64,000 nt of DNA from the NCBI GenBank assembly GCA_013176395.1, contig JABMLP010000021.1, forward strand, positions 496,001 through 560,000. Reading direction: 5' to 3'. The DNA comes from Venturia oleaginea (Eukaryota; Ascomycota; Dothideomycetes; Venturiales; Venturiaceae). Under the pieces are notes generated by a model. That model did no database searches and was not told the origin of the DNA. It saw only the letters and a list, made by a program, of their open reading frames with translations. The position numbers were made by a program, and so were the translations under genes. Positions 21,875 through 32,911 of this stretch are shown one piece after another (the first letter of the stretch is position 1; every line of letters starts with the position of its first letter).

Positions 21875-22082
21875 TGTTAGATGATACAGCCGCTGTTGGA
21901 TGATACCACAATTTCAGTTAGCCGCGAAGTGGATATCGGTGGCATACAGCCGTCGGAATCATGTACCCGTCTTTTGATTTCAAAGCAATCACATCTGTAT
22001 AACTATCGCTCGGTCACCGGTTCATTATGAACCTCATGCAATCCTTAATCCTCCTCATCTTTTCACTGTGTATCATTCAAGA
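21875..22082 (+). repeat. Solo Copia LTR
   Basis: It has the same borders and, by eye, the same 208-bp sequence as the LTRs at 3477 and 4927. It is flanked by GTAAC at 21870-21874 and 22083-22087. Integration was about 90 bp beside the long MITE copy. Confidence 0.95.
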
Positions 22083-22709
22083 GTAACGTGACGTGATAGT
22101 TCAATGTCTTCGGACTCCGACTCCCAAGACGCGGCTACATGTAGCCAAGCATCCTAACAACTTGGCAAATTTGGAGATATAAGACTCCCATCCGCCCCTT
22201 TGCTTGCATTGTCCAGCTTCCCTCCCTAAAGACTTTGATTAAGCTGTCCAATTAGACTCATTGGGCTCCTGCAATGTCATTAACACAACCGGACGACATG
22301 CGAGCCCAACTGGGAAGCTGCACATTCTAAAACACTTCTCGACAATGCTCCCGCGAACGATTTCTCCTCGTTACCATATTATCGTTGTAGCACTGCACAT
22401 CTCCTCGAAGTTCCGCCTTAACCGAGTTCGAGAGCTTATGACGCAGCGATAACCTAATTAGAGAGCGCGCGATTGGCGATGCTTTTACCCAAATTGGAAC
22501 GTCCTTATTAATCGCTGCTCTCTTTGTCGATGCATATTCCCATCATTTGAGGAGGAAGGGCTTCTAATTGAGGTACAATTCCAAATGATGTTATAGCCGA
22601 GTTTAATGTGTCTACAAACCTTGATTAACCCCTCTTCCGCCAGATTTGGCTCTCAGACTCATTTCAATCGAAGAACAACTCAGCCAATCTACTGCCCAGC
22701 GAAATCAAA
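22083..22709. other. Upstream region of transporter gene
   Basis: The 600 bp before the transporter ATG presumably contain its promoter. No motif is strong enough to name. Confidence 0.35.
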
Positions 22710-24664
22710 ATGGCGAATGTAGTCTTAGATGGCGTTGACCCACGACTTCACCAAGCAGAACACGAAAAGCAAGATATGATTGCGGCAGCTGCTGGATCCG
22801 CCCGTCTCAGACCACATCAACGCCCAATTCATGACCCTTCGGTATCCTTCGAAGAATATTACCATTATGCGCAAAAGACACGTGCTGAGGAGGCCAATCA
22901 CCCAGCGACGGGTCATGAAATGAAACTGCTGTCCCTCCTGTTTCCTTCAAAGTCTGGTGGTGGAGCGGTTCGCCAAAACTCGAATGAGGGGTCTAACGGA
23001 AGCTCAAATAGACATGATGAGAAGGACAGAACTTTGTCAACTCGAGGGCCTGTTACAGACGAGGAATGGAATAATGCTTCCAGAGCTTTACGTACCGCTA
23101 CCCGAGGCGCCATCTTTTATCTGATCACGACTGACATTCTCGGACCGTTCAGTTTGGTACATTTTCTTCCCTGTTCCTGATCAGAGCTCATGCTAACGGC
23201 CACTAGCCTTATGCTTTCGCGACCATGGGATGGGGGTATGTGTTTCCATTTCCTCACCACCGCGCTCAATCATAGCTAAGATTTTCAGCCCTGGTATCGC
23301 ACTGTACACGGTTTTCGCAGGCCTTGCAGGCTACTCAGGATATCTTCTCTGGGAAACGTTTATGGGCCTCGATTCATACGAATATCCTATTCGCAGTTTC
23401 GGTGACCTCGGCTACCGCCTCTACGGACCCTGGATGAGATATCTATTCAATTTCCTCCAAGGTGTTCAACTACTCCTAAATGTCGGACTCATTGTCATCT
23501 CCAATGGAGAAGCTTTGTCGCAAGCAACCAAGTTCCGCCTCTGTTATATTATCTGCTGTCTTATCTGGGCACTTGTTGGTTTCGCCGTTGGCCAAATTCG
23601 CACGTTGCAAAAGTTTGGTTGGCTTGCCAATGTTGCTGTTTGGATCAATTTGACTTGCATGTTTATTACTATGGGTGCGGCTGCAAATTCCTTGCCCAAT
23701 TACAGAGGAGCTGCCCAATCCGCGGGAGCTGTCATCGATAATGGCTCACTCATCACGCCAAATGTGCAAGGAGTATTTCCACCCGTCCAGACCAGTGGCG
23801 GTCTTCCTAGTGCGGGAGGGTTTATTGGATCCGTCAGCGGTGCAATGAATGCTGTATTCGCCTATGGAGGTGCAATGGTCTTCCCTGAATTCATGGCCGA
23901 GATGAAACGACCAGCAGATTTTCTCAAAGCAATGTGGTTTTCGCAGGCGTTCATTTACCTCTGGTATATGTTCTATGGCCTCTTCATGTACGGATACCAG
24001 GGCCAATACGCAATCAACCCCAGTTACCTCGGAATCGGACTCTACAACCTCCAAACAGCTGGCAACGTCTTCGCCATGGTGAGTGCCGTCATCGCCGCAG
24101 CACTTTACGGAAACATCGGCATCAAAGGTGAAACAATCCGATACCCTTCTCCTTTCGGCGTTCCGTTAACAAATCAATCTAGTAATTTACAACGGCGTCT
24201 TCGTCGAAATCTTGCACGCTCCATCCCTCCAAACCACAGCCGGAAAATGGGCTTGGGCCATCCTAATTCCAATATACTGGGCCATCGCCTTCGTCCTCGC
24301 CGCCGGCATCCCAAATTTCTCCGGTCTCACCGCCGTCGTTGCCGCCTTCTGCATCCTCCAATTCACATACACATTCCCACCCCTCCTCTCCATCGGCTTC
24401 ATGATCAAAAAATTCAGCATGCAAGAAGGCGAGGCTTTTGATCCTGCTACTGGGCGCGTTATGAGACGTGATGGTGGGATGAAGAGGGTGATTAGGGGGT
24501 TTAGGGGTGGGAAGTGGTATTTGAATATTTTTAATGTTATTTATGTTTTGGGGGCACCTTGTTTGGCGGCGTTGGGGGCGTATTCTGCCATTGAGGTTTT
24601 GGGGAATGCGTTTAGGAGTAGTAGTACTACGGCTTTTACTTGTCGTAGTCCTTTGGATGGGTGA
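22710..24664 (+). CDS. Amino-acid transporter, AAAP (Aa_trans) family
   Basis: Exons 22710-23156, 23207-23235 (a 29-bp micro-exon), 23289-24127 and 24183-24664; three introns of 50-55 bp with GT..AG ends and coherent phases give 598 residues. The N-terminal about 140 residues are hydrophilic and cytosolic. The first membrane segment begins at GAIFYLITTDILGPFSL and runs through PYAFATMGWG, the characteristic start of this family. About ten further hydrophobic segments follow (for example YTVFAGLAGYSGYLL, CYIICCLIWALVGFAVG, WAWAILIPIYWAIAFVLAAG). The C-terminus has a short basic loop and a last segment before SPLDG. Such permeases move amino acids across the plasma or vacuolar membrane with protons. 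No lesion is visible. Confidence 0.9.
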
Positions 24665-25689
24665 GGAGGGTGGGGAGTGGTGAGTTTGATGCTGTTAATG
24701 ATAATACCTCTGGTTCACTAATTCATGGCTGCGATGTTGACCCTCAATATAAAGTACTACCCACACACACATTAAGAGTGCAGATCCATCGATACCACAG
24801 TTGTAAGGGGGAAAATGAGATTTGACCTGACGTTCTGGCATTGCACCTGATCGGGTGAAGCTTTGCTCGGTTCCAGCAGGGAGTCTCTTGGGTCCAAAAG
24901 CCAAGACCGTTTCCGACATTTTCTGTCTCATCAAACCTATTTGCTCACATTCCCGAATCACCCGGTATTCAATATCCTTGTTCTGGGCATTTCGCTTGTT
25001 TGCGACCACGCTCATTGCTATGTGCAAGCCTCTACAAATTTCAAGTTGCTATATCAATTTGACCCTAGACCGTGTCCTACTCTGTAGCGCTGGAAGTTCT
25101 ACCCTCGTAAATCATCTCTTCCAGCGAAAACATGTAATGATGGTACATCTTTAACTTCTCTCAAGGCTAAAGACTTAGGCAGACAAGCATTAGATTAGAG
25201 AGAGTCACTGACAAAGAACCATTATTAGTTTATGTCAGACCAGTTGCGGAAACGCAAAGCTTACGTTATATATTCTCCCCCTCTGGACTAGGTACCCCAG
25301 AGCCCAAACAAGCGACGACGATGTACTCGGGGGGGGGGGTACATATATTGGTATCTGGGAAGAGGATATACAGAATTAGTATTCTCCAGATATTGCGACT
25401 ATTACTAAGACTAAGAAGACTACTATTACTAAGACCAAGAAGACGATTATTATCAAAACTAAGAAGAAGATAACGAGATACTAAAGAGTAAAGGTTTTCT
25501 TTTAGGATTTACAGGCGGTTAGATTTAATACAAGGGATTTGTAGGATACTGGTACAGCCCAGAAAAGGTTGGAGATGGAATTGCTCCTGGCTGCTTGTTA
25601 CGCAGAGGCTATGGCTCAAGTAATATAGCTGGAATTGGCTATTCCGTACAGTGAGGTTCAAGTAATCCTGGGGCGACAATATCGTATCA
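24665..25689. other. Intergenic region with simple sequence
   Basis: It includes a run of about eleven G near 25329-25340 and a purine-biased tract at about 25385-25475 built from ACTATTACTAAGAC / AAGAAGAC-like words. No gene was recognised. Confidence 0.4.
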
Positions 25690-26062
25690 AACAAGTGTAG
25701 CGAAGTTTGTGAGATATAAGAGTCGTGAATTGTGCTAAGTAACTAAAGCAATAGCGAAGTAACTATGAGAGTGAAGATACGAGATACTGAGGGAGCAGTG
25801 TCTCGTCCTTTATATAGAGATCCCATCTCTATGAAAATCCTCCGTTCATTATGATCATCCCGATCATGCTGAACAGCCTGAGCGGAATGAACACAAACGT
25901 TCATTCTGCTTACCTTGCCAAGAATGATCAACCACGTGATCCTTCAACCCCGTGTAACAATCATCCAATCATAAGAAGACATGATGGTATGCACTTAGGA
26001 ATCCAAATGCATACGAATGCATCAAATATAATCCTGTACACGCTCACGTGACAGTATCCGTA
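25690..26062 (-). repeat. Possible LTR of another retrotransposon
   Basis: On the minus strand the segment starts TGTTACGGATACTG at 26062, has a TATA box TATATAAAGG at about 25807-25816, and continues with a T- and C-rich leader, the usual look of an LTR. I could not fix the other border or find a target duplication, and no internal retrotransposon domain adjoins it. Confidence 0.35.
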
Positions 26063-27893
26063 ACACTGCTATCGTTTGAGGCTTGACGAGAATAAAATTT
26101 AGGAAGTAAGTTGTAAGGAAAAAGAAGTTGAGTTGAGAGGAGGCTTTAAATACCAATACTATCTTGGGCTGTACCGCCTATTATAAGAAATATTGTGGGG
26201 CTATATATTATAACACTGATATATAGTGCCTTGCTGGAGACTGAAGTAATACGCAATCTCTTCGTCTTAGATAATAGACGAGCTCCCCAGAACTCTCGTT
26301 TATGATTAATACTTTGTAGTAGACTTTCGGTCGGGCGTTTAGTTGGGCGGAGGCGCGAATGAGGTACCAAGTTTCAGCCTTGCGAAACTTCAGAATTCAA
26401 CCACTACAACCAAAAACTTTAGTGCTGATTCTGTTACGCTGAACGAGCAAAACAGAGTTATTCGGAAGTAGATTCAACACGAACTTAACGATAGGAGCCG
26501 ATGAACAGAACGAGTGTCACCCTGTGACTTGACTGTATTGACTGCAGAGGTTAAGTACACCGTTGCATCTGCATGCATATATATGCATGTCAATGCATTC
26601 CTTGGCATCTATCACGTGCACTATGCCTGAGGTATCAAGGACTGGCATGCCACTGTTCAACAGATTCACTGTATAAATTGTCTAATCGGATTCACTGGAA
26701 ATCTGTTTCGTATAAAGCCTCGTCTTTACCCTTAGTCAACTTCGTCCTCGATTTCCCCAACACATATTAGAAGAAATGTGCAAGCGAGAATAAGCGGAAA
26801 AAGTGAAGAAGGTCTTACGATTATAGATAGACGGGAAAATGGACTCTGAAACCATCTTTTCCGCCTATCAATTACCGTGAGAAGTCTTCTACTTTGTCCT
26901 CTTACGCTCACTTGTGGCGAAAACGACCATATACCTGACGAGATTTCAATGTATTGAGAGAACTGCACGAGGCTTCAATTGAGAGGCGATGAAGCCACCT
27001 AATATACAGAAGATTGACGCTTTAACATGGCCCCTTAATCTCTCTCTCTCTGAAACGCCAATGTACGGCAATTGACACGGCAATATTGTCAATACCTCTA
27101 TCTTCTATAACATTATTTCAATCCGGCTGTGTCTGAATTGTATGCGTGCCTCATCACCCTGTTGAGTATCTTAACGACTTGCTTCGCGGGCGCATTTACA
27201 CACTCTCAATGGTTCGTATTTCTATCCTTCCATCTGGTCAACATCAAAATTTAAGATCCAGGCCGCTACTATCGTGAACTGGCCGATGTCCTAAGAACGA
27301 CTTGCTCAAAATTTGAGGCTTTCGTGGAAGAACGATCCAAACTCAGCCCAACTGCAGTTCTCATCGAACCGACCGATTTCCCTTCTTTTTTTCGACTTTG
27401 ACAAGCCCCGGGAACTCTTTTATATGCTTTCCAGGTCATCCGCCATCTCTTCCGATATTTTTTCCCAAGGTCTGGTATCAGGATTTCCATGCAATTTGTC
27501 TTGCATCTAATTTACGAAAGAAAGTCGGACGACGTACTATCCGAAAGGTCTTTGCTGGCGTTTCTTGGTGGTGGCCTTGGCTTCGATAACGCTTTGAAAA
27601 GTACCTGTCAGACGTATCTGTGGCTGTTGCCACTGTAAACTACTAAGTGCTACCTTCTTTCTCGTAGCGGCAATACTTATCACTGGTATCTTGAGCAGTT
27701 TCGGAGAGCTACAAACGTTGCCGAGTCAAATGTTACCGAGTCAAATGTTGCCGAGACACACGTTGCAAAGGTTCAACAACGTTGCGAAGTTTGAACAACG
27801 TTATAGAGCCGCTATAGTAGCGACTTCCAGAGACCGGGAAACTAAAGTAGCTTTAGCAACTCAATATTTTCTTACAATAAATCTTTACCAACA
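26063..27893. other. Gene-poor decayed sequence
   Basis: Nothing codes convincingly. A tract near 26570-26600 is rich in ATGCAT words, and 27700-27800 has short degenerate repeats of the type GTTGCCGAGTCAAAT. AT-rich composition fits old RIP-affected DNA, but I did not compute an index. Confidence 0.35.
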
Positions 27894-27966
27894 TAAGATC
27901 GATATCGATAAATTTCTCAAGAGATAATCTCTCCCAGTAGCTAGAAATCTATCGATATCGATCTTA
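27894..27966. repeat. 73-bp hairpin element with GATATCGAT arms
   Basis: Arms 27894-27917 (TAAGATCGATATCGAT...) and 27943-27966 are inverted copies with one mismatch in 24, separated by 25 bp. A weaker related palindrome lies at 32757-32824. Confidence 0.55.
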
Positions 27967-28739
27967 AATCGCGAATGATAATAAAAGTTGAGTGGTTTAT
28001 TAGTAGGGGCGTCTCAGTCTTATATTAGCTAGCTACATCGACGCTAAAGCGATACAAACCCAGGTAAATACAAAGCTTAACTTCAAATCTCTAAGACTCG
28101 CTTCTTTCTAATACCGCCCGTTTCTCATAATAATGTGTACCAATTCCCGCGGCAGGAAAATGAGTACTACGTAAACGAACTCCCCTTAAACCCCGGGCGA
28201 CCGCCTAAAGAAGAGGTCCCTAGTAGTAAACTATACTCTTCGTCTAACTCCGGAACCTAAGAAACGAAGAGTGGCTATACTACTATCTTAGTTATATATC
28301 TTGCTTTGATATCGACTTTCTTATAAAGCTAATCCACGCATCATTCACTGCGAAGCTATACCTTTCACGCACAGCAACCAAATCCACGGCCATCAAATTT
28401 GTTCAAAGCCTTAGTATCTAGAGAAGTAGAAGAAAATTTCGTTATAACCCCGACTGAGTCCCGTACCCTCTCAAACAATTCCAACATCCAAGCAATAATG
28501 AAAAAATACGTCGCAGATGCGCTAACCAAGTCTGAAGAACGGGTGCAAAATGGACTAGTCAAGATCAATGAAGAATACAGAAGTACTAATAAGTCCGAAG
28601 AACAAATATAGAAGAGAATAGCTAAGATTAAAGCTGTCTCCGCAGCAACCTCATGCAGTCTCTTCTCGGCATTGTCCCGGAGATAAATCTGAATGTATCT
28701 CCAGCAAAACTTTAGGTAGAGGTTGCGGAAATATGCCCG

Positions 28740-29190
28740 TCAGATCCTCCGCTCCTCGCTGTTGTTGTCTTGTGGGTCAATGGTTGCCTTCCAGAAGATC
28801 CCGGCGATATCGAGTTGATGTAGCGCATTTGCGGTCATGAGGCCTGGCATGTCTTTCCAATACTTAACTAAAAGGGCCTTTGTAACTTTACACAGCAGGC
28901 TGTAGAGATTGAAGTCGGGGGCAAGTGCTTGGTGAAGAGCCTTTGTGACTTCATACGGTAGATTGTGGAGATTGAAGTCAGGGGCAAGTGCTTGGTGAAG
29001 TACTTTCAAGACACCCTTGAGGACAGCCTTGTAGATACGGCGGTGGTCTCGAGATCCCTTCAGAGCTTTGTCCTTCCCATCCAGGTTTTCTCGAAGTTCG
29101 ATCCCTTGAAATCTTCTTCGTCCTCGTTGTAGCGGAGCGACCAAGCGAAGTCCAATGCGTCATCCCCAGTCGCGTGGCCCACGTAAAGCA
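28740..29190 (-). pseudogene. Decayed coding remnant with 63-bp tandem duplication
   Basis: On the minus strand two frames carry protein-like text: an upstream part (DALDFAWSLRYNEDEEDF) and, after a frameshift, a part with a repeated 21-residue block (HQALAPDFNLHNLPYEVTKA then HQALAPDFNLYSLLCKVTKA) followed by KYWKDMPGLMTANALHQLD. No start codon or domain could be assigned. I do not recognise the family. The duplication keeps the frame, so it arose while the frame mattered or by chance. Confidence 0.35.
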
Positions 29191-29438
29191 TGATACGCTT
29201 GATCATTTGCACATGTCCTTGTGACAGATGGGCGATTGCGTGGTCTATCGCTCTACCACTCGTGTAGTGTAGGCTGCGGCCTTATGGACCTCATTCTTCG
29301 ACTTCGCACGCCAATCATTCGCGCGTTCAGCCAGGCTCTTCTCCGCTCCAGGAAGACATTCGGCCTCTGCGAGCGTTTCATTCCCAGCAGTACAATAAGG
29401 GCCAACCACAGCACAGCTTTTGCATTATCCGAAAGAGC

Positions 29439-29444
29439 AAAAAA
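29439..29444 (-). terminator. RNA polymerase III terminator of tRNA-Ile
   Basis: Six T on the minus strand, two bases beyond the tRNA 3' end, the usual Pol III stop. Confidence 0.75.
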
Positions 29445-29446
29445 GA

Positions 29447-29535
29447 TGACCATGACGAGGGTCGAACTCACGGCCTTGGCGTTACATTTTCAAGGAATAT
29501 TAGCATCACGCTCTAACCAACTGAGCTACACGGTC
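29447..29535 (-). tRNA. tRNA-Ile (anticodon AAT) with 15-bp intron
   Basis: The 89 nt fold as a tRNA: acceptor GACCGTG with CATGGTC (one G-T pair), D arm GCTC/GAGC, anticodon loop CTAATA-A with anticodon AAT, and T arm with TTCGACC loop. A 15-bp intron follows the base 3' of the anticodon, the canonical position. Internal Pol III promoters are visible (A box TAGCTCAGTTGG, B box AGTTCGACCC). The anticodon stem has one A-C mismatch and the T stem two wobble pairs, so slight decay cannot be excluded. Confidence 0.82.
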
Positions 29536-29970
29536 GTAGTTGATTCCATATGTCCACAATTTAAACCTAAAGCATATTATAATCTGTGCGTCGTAAATCC
29601 AGAGAATACCAATTTTCTGCTGCTGTGACCAATGGCGTATCGATAACGACTTCGTGGACCGGTACGCTCTATCGATTAGCAAACAACAAAGTGTAAGGGC
29701 TTGACAATCTGGAGGTGGTAAATTCTTCATCTTTATGCTGTCAAGGCTCCCCGTCACGAATGCTGAACAAGCCGAGTGCTATTGTTGGTTTTTCTAGTAG
29801 TCATCCAAGGCCAATCATTATTAACTCACGCATCTGCACCCTGATCGGACAAAGTATTGTGGTGTTACGAAAGATGGCAGTCGAGATCCGGTCAAAGCAG
29901 GTTCGCCGTGTTCCCAGATGGCGGATTGGCTGGCTGGTCAGATACTGGGCTGGAAGCATCGGAATCTCCT

Positions 29971-31950
29971 TCAGCAGAGTCGGTGTCCATAGCCAATTCC
30001 AGATGGTGAATTGGTTGGACTCGAGGAATTGAGAATCGTTTCTTCAAGGCTCGGAAGGGTGCGCAATGCTAGTACCAAGGTCTCCCCATCAGATTCATCA
30101 GCGGTAGCCAGCCCAACAGATGATGGACTGGCTGAAGGTGGATTTGTATTCCGGGGCTGAGTTGCAGCAATGGATCTGGCAAGTTTAAAGAACAGGGTTT
30201 CATATCGGCGCGTCAAGCGTTTGGCCTTGTTCTCGTCTTGTTCTCTTCGCCTTCATTCTCGCTTTCATCGTCGTCCAAGTTGTCCGGGTCTGAATTGATG
30301 GCGTTCCATCCAAGGCTAATCCGCTTCTCTCGCATGTGCGCCGTGATTGGAAAAAGTATATTGGCATCGCCTTTTCCCAAAGTGTCTCCTTGCTTCCAAT
30401 TCATCTTCTTAGCTATCTCGGGACCGCGTGGAACGTGAGCACCATGGTTATCTTCATTCTCAAATACACCAAGGGTGTTCCCAAGTCGCTGTCGCTGACG
30501 GCATCTATCCAGACATCATCACCGGCATCCACTTGGTCCAGCTCAGCAGCTTCGGCCTCAGGCTCTTGCATCGTTTGCGGCGGCTTTGTAGGAGACAAAG
30601 ACGTCCGGCGCAAATGCGGTGGACTCATTGCTGTGATTGAGCAGGCTAGCGGCGAGCGAGAAAGTGAGAGCTTGATGGTCGAATTTCATGGCCTTCTAGA
30701 TTGAATCTTCTTGCAGTGACAACGATGATAGCATCTTTTCCAGCTTAAATGCCACTGTCTGCCAGCCGCGTCCAAGCTTTTGGGCACTCGGTAACAGTAG
30801 TGTGAGCTTCAACGTTGTGTCAAAGTCAATGACCTGACCGGCGCCGACAGGGATTGGGATTGATGCGCCTTCTGGGAAAACGTCGACAGAAAAAGTGGTT
30901 CCTGGTAAAAATTGACTGCAGGAGATTGGTCCACATCCGAACGCGAGCTTAAGGAAATCTGTACTGTGTACAGATTCATCATCGAAGCACGCGCAGCTAC
31001 GAACGCTCGATGACGGTTTGTCTTGCGGAAGAGAGATGCGATGGTGCTCTCAAAGTCTTCGGAGAGACGGCGGCTTGCGATCTTCATTCTCTTCTCGTAG
31101 ACCTCCCTTGTGCTGAAGAATTGCTAGGGCTCAACTGGGCGACATTACCAGCACCTTTTTCGATAAGCCACTCAGCTACAGGAAGTTCGTTTGGCTTGGA
31201 GGCATCACCCCAGTATATTCCATGCTCTTGGGTAGTGCGTATACGGAGCATAAACCAATCCTAACCGACATCGATACCTGCAATGTAACTCCTCCATATC
31301 TCCATGTCTTTCGCGTGCGCAAGCTATTTTCGCACCTTGCTTTCCTCTCCCATATCCACCGCTGTCTGCTTCAGCTGGATGTGTAAGTAGCAGACGTTTT
31401 TCTTGATGGATTCGTCGCAGAGTTCTTCGCAATGCTGCTATCTTCGGCGACTTCTAGTCATAGCACGCTAGATGGATTCGATGTCCGCGGGCTGGATGAC
31501 TACCGACCACTACTCTCCACTGTCTTCAACGACAATGAGAGGGTCTTGTGAGTGGACGTCGAAAGTGACCCGTAGTTTTGTGTGCGAAGCTCGATATTCG
31601 CTAAAGACGTGGTCTGATATTATTAACAACCAATTTCGCCGCAAATCTTGTTACTTCTCTCAGTTCTTTGGCAGTCAGCTTGCAATCTCGACCCTAGTTC
31701 GCTTCGAAAAATTCGTTCGGTGCTTGCATATAGGTTTGAAATAAGATGCTGATGCGGTAAGGCCTCACGCAAATAATTCCAATCTTTTTTATCTTACCTA
31801 ACTCGAGATCGATCTCTCCAAGTTTCTGGCAACTCGAATTTGGTAAATTGCCAGAAATTAATTGATATCGCTCCCAAACTAAAAGAGCGCCGTTTGCTTC
31901 AATGGTTTCTTGACACCGGTGTCTTTCTTCACCCATCCACTTCATCACAC
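29971..31950 (-). pseudogene. Degenerate gene remnant, unrecognised family
   Basis: Reading the minus strand while allowing frame changes gives long stretches of plausible protein: EVYEKRMKIASRRLSEDF, FLKLAFGCGPISCSQFLPG, VIDFDTTLKLTLLLPSAQKL, an acidic segment (DDDESENEGEE) and a helical AKRLTRRYETLFFKLARSI. Several stop codons and at least three indels separate them (for example near 30220 and 30880). No start codon was identified, and upstream parts near 31500-31950 are worse. I do not recognise the family. The pattern is that of a once functional gene of several hundred codons now beyond repair. Confidence 0.45.
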
Positions 31951-32756
31951 AAGGTTGGCCCTAAATTGGGGCCAAACATATCAACATCGGATTTCAATTT
32001 CCAGAACTTTATGGCCAACAGCGACCCTCGTTCTCGAGACAGTCAGTGAGCCATAAGGCGACTCCCACCATTGCCGGCCAAGGCAACCTGTCATGTTTAG
32101 GTCGCATCGTACCTGTCATCCTATTGACAAAGCCTCAACGTCATGCCCCGCGACTTCACTTCCACTTTGGCTCTTCAAGACTGCAGTGCATTGAGCCTCT
32201 TAATAGCAAAACCCACTTTCGTGTCTGGACGGAGAGGCCCGGTACGGTAGCAACGACGAAGATGCTGGCTCTGCGAAGAACGCTGGCTCTGACAAAGGAA
32301 GCGTCCACAAACTTCCCGAAATCCCGAAACATCGTTGCATATGCTGGATTCGTAGTGCTCGGAAACAAATGGAGGAAATAAGCTGGCGTGCAGTGCTACC
32401 ATCCAATGATCAATGCTGAGAAAAGGCTTGCAGTCCTTTACTTGTTAATTTGGATATTCAGTGAGACCGGGGTATCAAATTTCATCCGACCATCAAATCA
32501 AACCCATTTCCATCATCGCTCCGACACAGTTGTGTCGTCATTTCAAGCCCACCAAGAAATTTGGACGCACAAAATTCTGATGTCCACCTCGTCCCGGAAG
32601 ACCAGGCTCATAAGTTCTGTTGTGTTGTGAAACAGGAAACGATCACGAATCGATAATACCTCTGTTCCTGCCTGTCTCAGCCCCACCACGCTGGATTCAT
32701 CAATTCTCTGCCCTTCGAAAACACGTGGAATCCGCAATAGTGCCACCACTTGAAGA

Positions 32757-32824
32757 CCGATATTAAGAAATTTTTAGCGAGATGATCCCGTAGAGTCGCC
32801 GGGAGTTTATCGATATCGGTCTCG
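32757..32824. repeat. Weak hairpin related to the 27894 element
   Basis: GACCGATATTAAGAAATTT at the left and TTTATCGATATCGGTC at the right are imperfect inverted copies. The loop contains GAGATGATCCCGTAGAG, loosely similar to GAGATAATCTCTCCC in the 27894 element. A further GATATC-containing palindrome (TTTCTGGCAA..TTGCCAGAAA) lies at about 31818-31856. Confidence 0.35.
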
Positions 32825-32911
32825 AGTTAAACCTGCTAAACGAGCGATACGATCCCGTCGTGGATTGCGGAGAGTGGCTGCCCACTGTGCCACTATGACT
32901 TAGAACATAGC

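Noticed and set aside
25320..25500. G-run and purine tract as a retrotransposon polypurine tract
   Set aside because: No LTR border or internal domain lies next to it; simple sequence is the safer reading.
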